Source of the DNA: Pseudomonas putida
Lineage (GTDB): Bacteria > Pseudomonadota > Gammaproteobacteria > Pseudomonadales > Pseudomonadaceae
DNA: 64,000 nucleotides
Assembly (NCBI RefSeq): GCF_009883635.2
Contig: NZ_CP026115.2
Location: 5,084,001-5,148,000 of the forward strand
Reading direction: 5' to 3'
Shown here piece by piece: positions 1-9,000 of this stretch. The notes below the pieces were generated by a model. It was not told where the DNA came from. It saw only the letters and a program-made list of their open reading frames with translations, and ran no database searches. Numbering within the stretch: the first letter of the stretch is position 1; every line of letters starts with the position of its first letter. Position numbers and translations under genes: made by a program.

Positions 1-279
1 ATGCGCCTGCCGTATCCACAGAAGGCCCGGCTGGAAAGCGACAACTATGACTTGCTGCTATGCAATGCGCTGGCGGGGCACGGCATCCTGCACACGCCGG
101 AATGGAGCGTGCGCCGCCACTTGCAGGAAGGGCGGCTAGTGCGGGTGATGGAGCAGTGCGAGATCGAGCCGGATGCATTCGGTGAAGATATCCTCGCGGT
201 CTACCCCAGCCATCGCCGCGCCAGTGGCAAGGTGCTGGCATTCATCGACTACCTGCAGGGCTACTTGCAGCGGCTGTGA
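1..279 (+). CDS. LysR-family transcriptional regulator, C-terminal part (gene enters from the left edge)
   Basis: The 92 residues visible resemble the end of a LysR effector-binding domain: a segment of the type LLLCNALAGHGILHTPEW, the typical 'gain of access' strand, followed by a basic/hydrophobic helix that ends the protein. The reading frame is open from the first base, so the ATG at position 1 is probably an internal methionine and the DNA-binding half lies outside the window. The regulated genes cannot be named from here. Family membership is fairly secure, function is not. Confidence 0.7.
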   Translation: MRLPYPQKARLESDNYDLLLCNALAGHGILHTPEWSVRRHLQEGRLVRVMEQCEIEPDAFGEDILAVYPSHRRASGKVLAFIDYLQGYLQRL

Positions 280-387
280 GGTTTGGGCCGAGGCTACCGT
301 CGATCGGCGTTTGCAGACAAACGAGCAAGTCGCCGCTGCCTGTGAGAGGATGTCCACCACCCCAGCCAGGACCCCGAACGCAGCCTG

Positions 388-1281
388 ATGAAGACACCAA
401 AACGAATCGAACCACTGATCGAAGACGGCCTGGTCGACGAAGTACTGCGGCCTTTGATGAGCGGCAAGGAAGCGGCCGTCTACGTGGTGCGCTGCGGTGC
501 CCAGGTACGCTGCGCCAAGGTCTACAAGGAGGCCAACAAGCGCAGTTTCCGCCAGGCCGCCGAATACCAGGAGGGCCGCAAGGTCCGCAACAGCCGCCAG
601 GCCCGGGCCATGGCCAAGGGCAGCAAGTACGGCCGCAAAGAGGCCGAAGACGCCTGGCAGAACGCCGAAGTGGCGGCGCTGTTCCGCCTGGCCAGTGCCG
701 GCGTGCGGGTGCCCAAGCCGTATGACTTCCAGGACGGCGTGCTGCTGATGGAACTGGTGACCGACGGCGACGGCGATGCCGCCCCGCGCCTGAACGACGT
801 GCACCTCGAAGCCGAAGAAGCCCGTGAATACCATGCCTTCGTCATCCGCCAGATCGTGCTGATGCTCTGCGCCGGCTTGGTGCATGGCGACCTGTCCGAG
901 TTCAACGTGCTGCTGGGCCCGGACGGCCCGGTGATCATCGACCTGCCGCAGGCGGTGGATGCGGCGGGCAACAACCACGCCTTTAGCATGCTGCACCGTG
1001 ACGTGGCGAACATGGCGCATTACTTCGGGCGCTTTGCTCCGGAGCTCAAAGCCACCCGCTACGCCGACGAGATGTGGGCGCTGTACGAAGCCGGCGAGCT
1101 GCGCCCGGACAGCCCGTTGAGCGGGCAGTTCGAGGAAGATGACCATGCCGCCGACGTGGCTGGGGTGATGCGCGAGATCGATGCCACCCTGCGCGATGAA
1201 GCCCGCCGCCGTGCGGCGCGGGATGAGGCCGAGCATGGGCCAGCCAAGGCAGAGGAACCGACTCCGCCGTGGATGCAATAA
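388..1281 (+). CDS. RIO1-like atypical serine/threonine protein kinase
   Basis: A 297-residue RIO-type kinase, the usual length for the bacterial family. Visible landmarks are a P-loop-like SGKEAAVY near residue 25, an ATP-contacting lysine in RCAKVYK (K44), the catalytic loop HGDLSEFNVL with the catalytic aspartate D168, and the metal-binding aspartate D185 in VIIDLPQ, which replaces the DFG of ordinary kinases as RIO enzymes do. The C-terminal ~50 residues are acidic and charged. It stands alone, with 108 bases to the upstream LysR end. The cellular substrate of bacterial RIO kinases is not known, so no pathway is proposed. Confidence 0.85.
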   Translation: MKTPKRIEPLIEDGLVDEVLRPLMSGKEAAVYVVRCGAQVRCAKVYKEANKRSFRQAAEYQEGRKVRNSRQARAMAKGSKYGRKEAEDAWQNAEVAALFRLASAGVRVPKPYDFQDGVLLMELVTDGDGDAAPRLNDVHLEAEEAREYHAFVIRQIVLMLCAGLVHGDLSEFNVLLGPDGPVIIDLPQAVDAAGNNHAFSMLHRDVANMAHYFGRFAPELKATRYADEMWALYEAGELRPDSPLSGQFEEDDHAADVAGVMREIDATLRDEARRRAARDEAEHGPAKAEEPTPPWMQ

Positions 1282-1524
1282 AGGCCTGACCGCGCGTGCT
1301 GCTCTTTTCAGGGCTGCGGCTTCGTCTGAGTATGGAGCGGCCCTGAAGAGATGCATAATTTCCTACCATGCCAGTAATAAATTCCTACGCACTACTTTCA
1401 CTATTCCGAGTAGTGATAAGTTTGCTTGGATTATTCCTACAGAATAAGTCTGAACTATGTAGGACTATTGTCGTTTAATCAGGCGCTAACATTCGCCCAT
1501 GTCTATTGCACATGGGGTAGGTAA
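1282..1524. promoter_or_regulatory. AT-rich promoter region of the type I secretion operon with phased TTCCTAC repeats
   Basis: This stretch is much AT-richer than its neighbours. It contains three direct copies of TTCCTAC (1360-1366, 1382-1388, 1434-1440), spaced 22 and 52 bases start to start, close to whole helical turns, and an inverted near-copy GTAGGAC at 1459-1465. A 7-base inverted repeat CACTACT/AGTAGTG lies at 1390-1396 and 1409-1415. Repeated in-phase heptamers suggest an activator of the response-regulator kind, but the protein is not identified. A ribosome site GGGGTAGG (1514-1521) precedes the GTG start at 1525. No clear transcription terminator for the upstream kinase was seen. 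Confidence 0.45.
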
Positions 1525-3666
1525 GTGTCCGATCAATCTGAAACCGGTGAGCACCACTTAATTGATAGCGGCCTGGCCTGCTTGGTCATGCTCGCGCGGT
1601 ATCACGACGTAGCGGTTTCTCCCGAACAACTGAGTCATGAGTTTGCAACCGATGGCAAGCCATTTTCAGTTGCCCAGATTCTGCAGGCATTCCAGCGCTT
1701 TCACCTGAGAGCCAAACATCGACGCACTGACCCAAAGCGTCTGGCGCACATGCCGCTGCCGGCCATCGCGGTGGACCGGCAAGGTGGCTGTTTCATCATC
1801 GCCCGGATGGAGGGCGAGCACGTGCTGGTGCAAGACCCGCGGGTTTGTGCGCCGCAAACCTGGACGCTGGCCGAGCTTGGGCAGCGCTGGGCCGGGGAGC
1901 TGATTCTGGTTCGCTCGGACGCTACCTTGCCTCGTGGGCTGGAGCGTTTTGACCTGACCTGGTTCATCCCGGCAGTGGTCAAACATAGGAAGTTGCTCGG
2001 CGAGGTATTGCTGGTTTCATTCATCATCCAGGTCCTCGCACTGCTGACGCCGTTGTTCTTCCAGGTGGTAATGGACAAAGTGCTGGTCCACCGGGGCCTT
2101 ACCACGTTGGATGTCATCGCACTGGGCCTTTTGACTATATTGATATTCGAAAGTCTGCTCAGTGGATTGCGTGCCTATGTGTCTGCGCATACCGCTTCGC
2201 GCATCGATGTCGAACTCGGTGCCAAGTTGTTTCAGCACTTGATAGCACTGCCGATCGCATATTTTCAGGCACGGCGAGTGGGGGATTCGGTTGCCCGCGT
2301 GCGAGAGCTGGAGAACATCCGAAGTTTCCTCACCAGTAACAGCATCACGTTACTGTTGGATGTGTTGTTCGTAGCGGTATTCATCGTGGTCATGTGGCTG
2401 TACAGCGGTTGGCTGACGCTACTGGTCATCGCTTCCCTGCCGCTTTACTTGCTGGTTTCGGTGCTGGTCACCCCTGTGTTGCGTGCCCGGATCGACCAGA
2501 GTTTTCAGCGCGGGGCGGAAAACCAGGCGTTCCTGGTAGAAGCGGTCAATGGCATCGACACGTTGAAAGCCATGGCCGTCGAGCCGCACGTCACGCGTCG
2601 CTGGAACCAGCAGCTGGCGGCTTACGTTGCCGCCAGTTTCAAGACCCAGAACCTGTCCAACATCGCCCATGAAACGGTTGCCCTGATCGGCAAACTGGTC
2701 ACGGTCGGCACCTTGTGGCTGGGTGCGCGGCTGGTCATCGACGGGCAGCTTACAGTGGGTGAGCTGATTGCCTTCAACATGCTCGCCGGCCGTGTGGCGC
2801 AGCCGATCATGCGCCTGGCGCAGCTGTGGACCAGCTTTCAGCAGACCGGTATCTCGATCCAGCGGCTGGGCGACATTCTCAACAACCGTACCGAGGTCAG
2901 CCAGGGCGCGCAGTTGCCCGTGCTGAAAGGGCGGATCGAACTCGATCGGGTGTGCTTCCGTTACCGCCCGGGTGGCAACGAGATCCTGCGTGACGTCAGC
3001 CTGAGGATCACCCCTGGCGAGGTGATCGGCATCGTCGGCAAGTCAGGTTCCGGCAAGAGCACCTTGACCCGTTTGATCCAGCGGCTGCACTCGCCGGAGA
3101 GAGGGCGGGTATTGCTCGATGGGGCCGACCTGGCACTGGCCGACGTCACGTCGCTGCGTCGGCAGATCGGCGTGGTGCTGCAAGAGAACATGCTGTTCCG
3201 GCGCACCGTGCGCGAGAACATCGCATTGGCCAACCCTGCCGCTTCCCTTGAGGAAGTCATTGCAGCGGCGACGCTGGCTGGCGCCAATGAATTCATCCTC
3301 GAACTGCCTGACGGCTATGAAACGCTGGTTGGCGAGCACGGCGCCAGCCTGTCGGGTGGCCAGCGGCAACGGATCGCGATAGCACGTGCGCTGATGGGCA
3401 ACCCGCGCATCCTCATCCTGGACGAAGCCACCAGCGCGCTGGATTACGAGTCCGAGCGGATCATCCAGCAGAACATGGCGCGCATCTGCGCCCAACGCAC
3501 CGTGATCATCATCGCCCACCGGCTTTCCGCCGTGCGCCATGCCGACCGCATCGTGGTCATGGACTGTGGGCAGATCATCGAGCAGGGCGCTCACGATGAA
3601 CTGCTGGGCAACCCACAAGGCGCCTATGCCTACCTGCATCGGTTGCAGCAGGGGGCGGCAGCATGA
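1525..3666 (+). CDS. Type I secretion ABC exporter (HlyB/LapB type, degenerate C39 domain)
   Basis: A 713-residue inner-membrane transporter that would power export of the large substrate encoded downstream. Order of domains: an N-terminal C39-peptidase-like domain (about 1-140), six membrane helices (about 150-440) and an ATPase. The peptidase cysteine is absent (DSGLACLVMLARYHD has Ser before GLACL), so it should be a non-cleaving HlyB-type docking domain. The ATPase has Walker A GKSGSGKS (505-512), signature LSGGQ (609-613), Walker B ILILDEAT with D633, and H-loop H665. The start is GTG with a good ribosome site. Its stop overlaps the next start (ATGA), indicating translational coupling. 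No TolC-like outer-membrane gene lies nearby, so a shared one is presumably used. Confidence 0.93.
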   Translation: MSDQSETGEHHLIDSGLACLVMLARYHDVAVSPEQLSHEFATDGKPFSVAQILQAFQRFHLRAKHRRTDPKRLAHMPLPAIAVDRQGGCFIIARMEGEHVLVQDPRVCAPQTWTLAELGQRWAGELILVRSDATLPRGLERFDLTWFIPAVVKHRKLLGEVLLVSFIIQVLALLTPLFFQVVMDKVLVHRGLTTLDVIALGLLTILIFESLLSGLRAYVSAHTASRIDVELGAKLFQHLIALPIAYFQARRVGDSVARVRELENIRSFLTSNSITLLLDVLFVAVFIVVMWLYSGWLTLLVIASLPLYLLVSVLVTPVLRARIDQSFQRGAENQAFLVEAVNGIDTLKAMAVEPHVTRRWNQQLAAYVAASFKTQNLSNIAHETVALIGKLVTVGTLWLGARLVIDGQLTVGELIAFNMLAGRVAQPIMRLAQLWTSFQQTGISIQRLGDILNNRTEVSQGAQLPVLKGRIELDRVCFRYRPGGNEILRDVSLRITPGEVIGIVGKSGSGKSTLTRLIQRLHSPERGRVLLDGADLALADVTSLRRQIGVVLQENMLFRRTVRENIALANPAASLEEVIAAATLAGANEFILELPDGYETLVGEHGASLSGGQRQRIAIARALMGNPRILILDEATSALDYESERIIQQNMARICAQRTVIIIAHRLSAVRHADRIVVMDCGQIIEQGAHDELLGNPQGAYAYLHRLQQGAAA

Positions 3667-5081
3667 GTGCGCCGATCCTCGACTTGCTGGAGCGCTACCG
3701 CGAGACATGGCGCAACGCCTGGAGGCGCCGCCGCGCCATGCAGGGGGCGCCACGTGAGCCCGATGAGCTGGCGTTCCTGCCCGCAGCTCTGGCCCTGCAG
3801 GAAACCCCGGTGCATCCGCTGCCGCGCCGTCTGCAATGGAGCTTGCTGGCACTCATAACGCTGGCCTTGCTGTGGGCATGCTTAGGGGAAATCGATGTGG
3901 TCGCCAGTGCCGAGGGCAGGATCGTGCCCAGCGGCAGGAGCAAAGTGATCCAGGCCAGTGAGGTCGCGGTGGTGCAGGCGATTCATGTGGTGGACGGTCA
4001 AACCGTTGGCAAAGGTGACCTGCTGGTCGAACTCGAAGGGCAGCTGACCGCCGCCGACATCAAGCGCCTGAACAGCGAACTGCTGGCCGCCCGGATCGAC
4101 CTGGCCCGCGCCGCTACCTTGCTCGAAGCACTCGATGGCCACACCGCGCCCACCTCGCTGGCGCCCCGTATTCCCCAGGCCACGGCACAACAGCAAGCGG
4201 CCGCGCAACGCTGGCTGGAAGGGCAGTACCAGGAACTGCGTACCTCGTTGCAACAGGCCGATGCCGAAATTGCCCAGCGCAGCGCAGAGATCCGCTCGGC
4301 ACAAGCCCGCGCCGATGCACTGCAGCAATTGCTGGTGATCACCCGCCAGCTCACGGCTGACTATCAGCAGCTGTTCAGCGAGTCGGCGGTCGCCAAGCAC
4401 ACCTACCTGGAGAAGGAACAGGCCCGCCTGGAGGAGGAGCGCGAGCTGGCCATTCAACGTTCGCGCATCGAAGAACTGGTCGCTGCCCGCCTGGCGGCCC
4501 AGCACCGCCGCGAAGGCGTTATTGCCCAACTGCGCCGGGCAATGCTCGACCTGCATGCCGAGGCTGAACGGCAGATCGCGACCCTGAGCCAGGAACTGTA
4601 CAAGGCCGAACAACGCCACCGACTCAGGGCACTGACTTCCCCGGTCGACGGCACGGTGCAGCAATTGGCCATCCATACCCAGGGCGGCGTTGTGACGCCG
4701 GCGCAAACATTGATGGTGATTGTGCCGAGTGATCAGCCGGTTGAAGTGGAAGTGCAGATCGAGAACAAGGATATCGGCTTTGTTCGGGCGGGGCAGGCGG
4801 TGGAAGTGAAAGTGGAGACGTTCACGTTTACCAAGTATGGCGTGGTGCCGGGGGTTGTTCAGAGTGTTTCCAATGATGCTGTTGAGGATGAGCGGCGGGG
4901 ATGGGTTTATAACGCTCGGATTCAACTGGAGTTAAGTAGTTTGCGGGTTGGGGATAAGGACATGCCACTTGCTCCGGGTATGGCGGTGCGTGCTGAGTTG
5001 ATTATTGATAAGCGCAAGGTGATTAGTTACTTCCTGAGTCCGTTGCAGCGGCATGTTAAGGAAAGCTTAGGGGAACGTTGA
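3663..5081 (+). CDS. Type I secretion membrane-fusion (adaptor) protein, HlyD family
   Basis: A 472-residue adaptor. A short cytoplasmic segment is followed by one membrane helix (about 58-76), a lipoyl half ending in VHVVDGQTVGKGDLLVELEG-like sequence, a long periplasmic alpha-helical hairpin rich in Q, A, E and R (about 150-320), the second lipoyl half (LTSPVDGTVQQLAIHTQGG) and a beta-barrel end (IENKDIGFVRAGQAVEVKVE). This is the usual HlyD layout and length. It is translationally coupled to the exporter. From about base 4830 to the stop the codon choice turns noticeably AT-rich (GTT, GGG, AAT, TTG), unlike the first 1150 bases. The shift continues into the following genes and suggests a recombination boundary inside this gene. 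Confidence 0.92.
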   Translation: MSAPILDLLERYRETWRNAWRRRRAMQGAPREPDELAFLPAALALQETPVHPLPRRLQWSLLALITLALLWACLGEIDVVASAEGRIVPSGRSKVIQASEVAVVQAIHVVDGQTVGKGDLLVELEGQLTAADIKRLNSELLAARIDLARAATLLEALDGHTAPTSLAPRIPQATAQQQAAAQRWLEGQYQELRTSLQQADAEIAQRSAEIRSAQARADALQQLLVITRQLTADYQQLFSESAVAKHTYLEKEQARLEEERELAIQRSRIEELVAARLAAQHRREGVIAQLRRAMLDLHAEAERQIATLSQELYKAEQRHRLRALTSPVDGTVQQLAIHTQGGVVTPAQTLMVIVPSDQPVEVEVQIENKDIGFVRAGQAVEVKVETFTFTKYGVVPGVVQSVSNDAVEDERRGWVYNARIQLELSSLRVGDKDMPLAPGMAVRAELIIDKRKVISYFLSPLQRHVKESLGER

Positions 5082-5108
5082 TTAGGGGTGGTTTTATTGG
5101 GGGCGAAA

Positions 5109-5867
5109 ATGCTGAAGAGTTATGCTGTTCGGCTATATGTTATTGCTTGGCAGGCGCTGAGGGTCTGTGCTGGTTTGCTCTTGATGATGCGGGTCGTTTT
5201 ATATTCTTGGGCTTTGTATGGTATCCATACAAAGTCAGCGCAATCCTATGAGCCACCTCCTGTTGCCTGCGGGAAAATGGCGGGTGAGGTGTATGAGTTC
5301 TCCCGTCTCTATTTTCCGTTTTGGCCCGAGTATGAGGAGGAACGTACAGATGGTTCGTATTATGTGGAGAGGCATGACTGCGATAGCAATATTAAGTTAC
5401 TTGTCCTGGCGATGATATGGCCGGCGTTGGAGCCCGCAGAGAATCTACGGGTTTATGAACGGCTTTTGGATAATCAAGGCTTGATGGTTGCAGTTACTCC
5501 GGTTGAGGCGACTCAAAACGACCTGAGGCAAGTGCGAGATCATTTATTGGATAAATTTTCATCTCAGGGCGCGTCAGTTGTTACATACGACAATTCGCTA
5601 CGCCTCTATAGAACCGTGGGGAGCGATTATTCTTGGGGTAGGAGAAGCAGAAAATTTTATTGGAGCGAAGAGTTAGGGGTGGTTACGTCGGTGAGCCTTT
5701 GCAACTGGCAAGCGCAGGAGCCAGATTTTTATGCTTGTGAAATGACCTTTGTGATGAGCGGGAATTTGATGGTGAAAGTTACGATGTCGCCGGAAAATTT
5801 TGTGCACTGGTTCGAAGTGCTGCGTGCGCTGGAAGCGTTTCTTGTCAGCAGCAAGAAGAGTGGCTGA
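5109..5867 (+). CDS. Membrane-anchored protein of unknown function in the type I secretion operon
   Basis: I do not recognise a family. The chosen ATG is preceded by GGGGGCG seven bases upstream. A GTG at 5088 in the same frame would add seven residues but has a poorer context. The 252-residue product starts with a basic end and a hydrophobic stretch (about residues 5-35, LYVIAWQALRVCAGLLLMM) consistent with a signal anchor, so most of the protein is probably periplasmic. The rest is rich in aromatic and acidic residues with four cysteines. DNA is AT-rich relative to the operon ends. It lies between the adaptor and the secreted substrate, where immunity, chaperone or accessory proteins are sometimes found. 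A truncated relative follows at 5892. Confidence 0.75.
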   Translation: MLKSYAVRLYVIAWQALRVCAGLLLMMRVVLYSWALYGIHTKSAQSYEPPPVACGKMAGEVYEFSRLYFPFWPEYEEERTDGSYYVERHDCDSNIKLLVLAMIWPALEPAENLRVYERLLDNQGLMVAVTPVEATQNDLRQVRDHLLDKFSSQGASVVTYDNSLRLYRTVGSDYSWGRRSRKFYWSEELGVVTSVSLCNWQAQEPDFYACEMTFVMSGNLMVKVTMSPENFVHWFEVLRALEAFLVSSKKSG

Positions 5868-5891
5868 TGTTTGATTGGCTTAGGAGGCTGC

Positions 5892-6023
5892 GTGAAAAAG
5901 TCCTTGGGTATGTATGCGTTGATCGTGGTGTGGAACGTGCTGAGGGTTTTGTTTTTGATCTTGATTTTTCTCCCGATGGCAGGTGTTGGCTTTGCTGCAG
6001 ATGTTTGTGATTTTCATCAATAA
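5892..6023 (+). pseudogene. 43-residue single-helix peptide, apparently a truncated paralogue of the preceding protein
   Basis: A GTG start with a near-perfect ribosome site AGGAGG at 5882-5887 opens a 43-codon frame that ends at TAA 6021-6023. The product begins MKKSLGMYALIVVWNVLRV, which aligns without gaps to the start of the 5109 product (MLKSYAVRLYVIAWQALRV): M, K, S, W, L, R and V match in register. After the membrane segment it ends in CDFHQ, so only the signal-anchor part of the paralogue is left. It may be a gene remnant or a functional mini-protein; the intact ribosome site keeps both possible. An alternative 47-codon frame (5867-6010) overlaps it but shows no such similarity. Confidence 0.6.
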
Positions 6024-6038
6024 GATATGAGGTGATAT

Positions 6039-9000
6039 ATGTCTGGTTTGCTTCAGGAGGATGTAAGGCGTGCACGTGAACTCTTCGAGTCTCAGGGAGT
6101 GGGCGCAATGTATGATTATTTGGAAAGCAAAGGTGATCGTTATGCTACCCTCGCGAATGGCGTGGCAAAGGGGAACTCAATAGCAGGTATTGCGGCGATC
6201 GACTTCATGAAGCGCACGGAGCAGGGAGCCGGCCGTCCTATGCAGGAGGAGGATGTCGAGCACGTGCGATTCAAAATGGCCGAGGCCTATCTGGATTTGC
6301 TGAGTGAAAAGGTCAAAGCAGGAACTATCGGTGTTGAAGTCAATCATTTGGAAGTCTGGGATTTTCACTCTGATGTTTTCAAAGACTTGGGGCGATCAAA
6401 AGATGCTTGGACGCTGAATACCATTTTTGATCTGCTTCATCCCGACAATCGGCAGGCCTACTGGGAAGGTGTTCTGGACGCAGCAGGTAGTCCTGGCTGG
6501 GAACTCTTGTTAGCGGTTCGAACTGATGCGAGCGTTGCATTTTCTGCAGCGATGGCGCCTGAGGATTTGCGTGCAAGAGCAGCATCTTGGAAAGCGAGGA
6601 TCGATTCACCTGGAGGACTAGGGGCGGTTGTGCTGGGCGTAGGTGCCGTCACAGCAAATGGTATCTATGGCTTGATTTCCGACCTTGTTCGATCAGATGA
6701 GCCCGCACCTTCCCAACCCATCCAGATCGAAATTACCCCAACCTCAGAATCCCGCCGCGACCTGCAAGGCCAGGACGACATCCGCAACGATGTCTCCGCC
6801 GGCTACGTCAACCGCCGACTGACCCACAGCATCGCCTTCACCGACAACACCCTGAACAACACAGACTTCACCTCCGCCCAACTGGGCAGCCTGGCCACGG
6901 GCGGCATTCGCCCCGGCGAGCTGCAGCTGGACCCCAACGTCCGCCCCAACCAGCACCTGGCCCAGTTCTATCAGGACGCCACTGACCAGCCCGACTTCAG
7001 CCTGCGCAACGCCGCCGTGCTGAACGGCCTGGCCGCAATGACCACGGTCAATACCTTCGTCGACCCGCTGCTGTTCGACCTCAGCGGCCAAGGCGCAGGG
7101 CTGACTGGCATCGAGGACGCGGTGCTGTTCGATGTCGACAACAGCGGCCAGCTGCGGCGCACGGGCTGGGCCGATCGGCAGACCGGGATGCTGGTGCACG
7201 ACGATGGCAGTGGCCAGGTCGTCAGCATCCGCCAGCTGTTCTCTGAATACTTCGGCGGCCAGCCGGGCAGCAATGGCGCCCCAGGCGAGGCGCCGTTCAA
7301 GGATGGTTTCGCCGCACTGGCCAGTGTCGATGCCAATGCCGATGGCTTGATTACCGCCGACGATGCGGCGTGGGCACAGCTGAAGCTTTGGGTCGATGCC
7401 AACCACGACGGCCGTGCCGATGCCGGTGAACTCAGGGCGCTGCCGGAACATGGCATCACGCAGATCGACCTGCGTCAGGTCCAGCCGCTGAACGAGGTTC
7501 GCCAGGGCAATGAAGTCATCTCCCGCGGCGCGTTTGTGGCCAATGGCGTGGAGCGAGAAGTGCTGGCGGTGAAGTACCTCGCCGACACCGTCGGCAACCT
7601 TGTCGAGCAGCAAGACGGCGCCACCGTGCTGACCTCCATCAGCGGAGCGACCACGCGCCGATCCTATGTCAGCAACAGCCCGCAGGGCGCCGAGCTGGAT
7701 GCCGCCGTGTTGGGTGTGGATACCGTGCAGGGCGGGGCGGGTGACGATGTGCTCAAGGCCGCGACAGGTGGCAGCTGGCTGGTTGGCGGCGGTGGCAGCA
7801 ACACGTATGTGGGCGGCGCCGGTGATGATGTGCTGGTGATCAGCGCCAGTGACCAGGCGGCGAACATCCATGGCAATGGCGGGCGTGACACTGCTCTGAT
7901 CGTCGGTGAGCACGGTGTTGGCCTGAACATGGCCGAAGCCGGGCTGACCATCGCGCAGGGCGGGCGTGGCAAGGACGTCATCGTCAGTGGCGGGCAGCGT
8001 GGTGTTTTCATCAAGGGCGGATCGGGTGACAGCCTGCTGATCGGTGGCGGCGGTAACGATGTGCTGGTTGGCGGCACGGGCCGCAACACCATCATCGGCG
8101 GCACGGGCAAGGCAGTCATCTATGCCGGCCCCAATGGCGACCGCATTCAGGCTTCGGCCGCTGGCAGCATCATCCATGCCGGCGGCGGTGCAGACCAGAT
8201 TACGGGCGGTGCGGCGGACGACGTCATCGAGGCCGGGCGCGGCAATGCCACCATTGACGGCGCAGGCGGGATCAATCTGGTCACCCTGCATGGCAACCAT
8301 GATGAGTACCTGATTACCCGCACGGCGACGGGCTATCAAGTAAGCGATCGGCAGGCTGAGCGCGATGGCAGCCTTACCCTGAGCAATGTTCAGAAAATCA
8401 GTTTCGCCGATATCGCGGCGGTCGACCTGCAGGGCCCCGGCGCACTGCCGATTGGCGATACGCTTGCCCCGGAACAGATGGCTACATTCACCACCACGCC
8501 AACCGCCCTGGTCATTCCTGCCTCGGTGTTGCTGGCCAATGACCAGCCACTCAATAGCACTGGCCCGCTGCGGATTGCCTCGGTCGGCGACGGCAAGGGC
8601 GCGACCGTTCGGCTCAATGATCAGGGTGATGTCGAAGTCACGCCGATGCCCGGCCATGACGCGGATGTGACCTTCCGCTACGACCTCGTCGATGCTGCCG
8701 GCAACCCATCGGTGGGCGTGACAGAGGTCGCCAGCGGCGCATCGGCCTCCTTGCGCGCCACGGTGACCTTGCGTCACGAGCAGTCACCTGTCGATCCTTT
8801 GGCATCGCGTCAGTGGTACCTCAATGAGATCGATGTTCAGCCGGTCTGGCGTGACTTCTCGGGCAAGGGCGTGAGGATCGGCCAGTTCGAGCCCGGGGGT
8901 GAATTTGCCGTTGCGCCGGAGATCTTCGACATCCAGCACCCGGACCTGCAAGCCAACATCGACCCCATCTGGCTACAGACCCAACGCAGCAATGGCACGC

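Noticed and set aside
5867..6010. A 47-codon frame overlapping the small membrane peptide and coupled to the stop of the 5109 gene
   Set aside because: Although its ATG overlaps the preceding stop, the other frame has the ideal ribosome site and clear paralogy to the 5109 protein.
6744..8777. A long minus-strand open frame opposite the secreted subtilase gene
   Set aside because: Antisense shadow in a GC-rich repeat region; no ribosome site and a low-complexity product.
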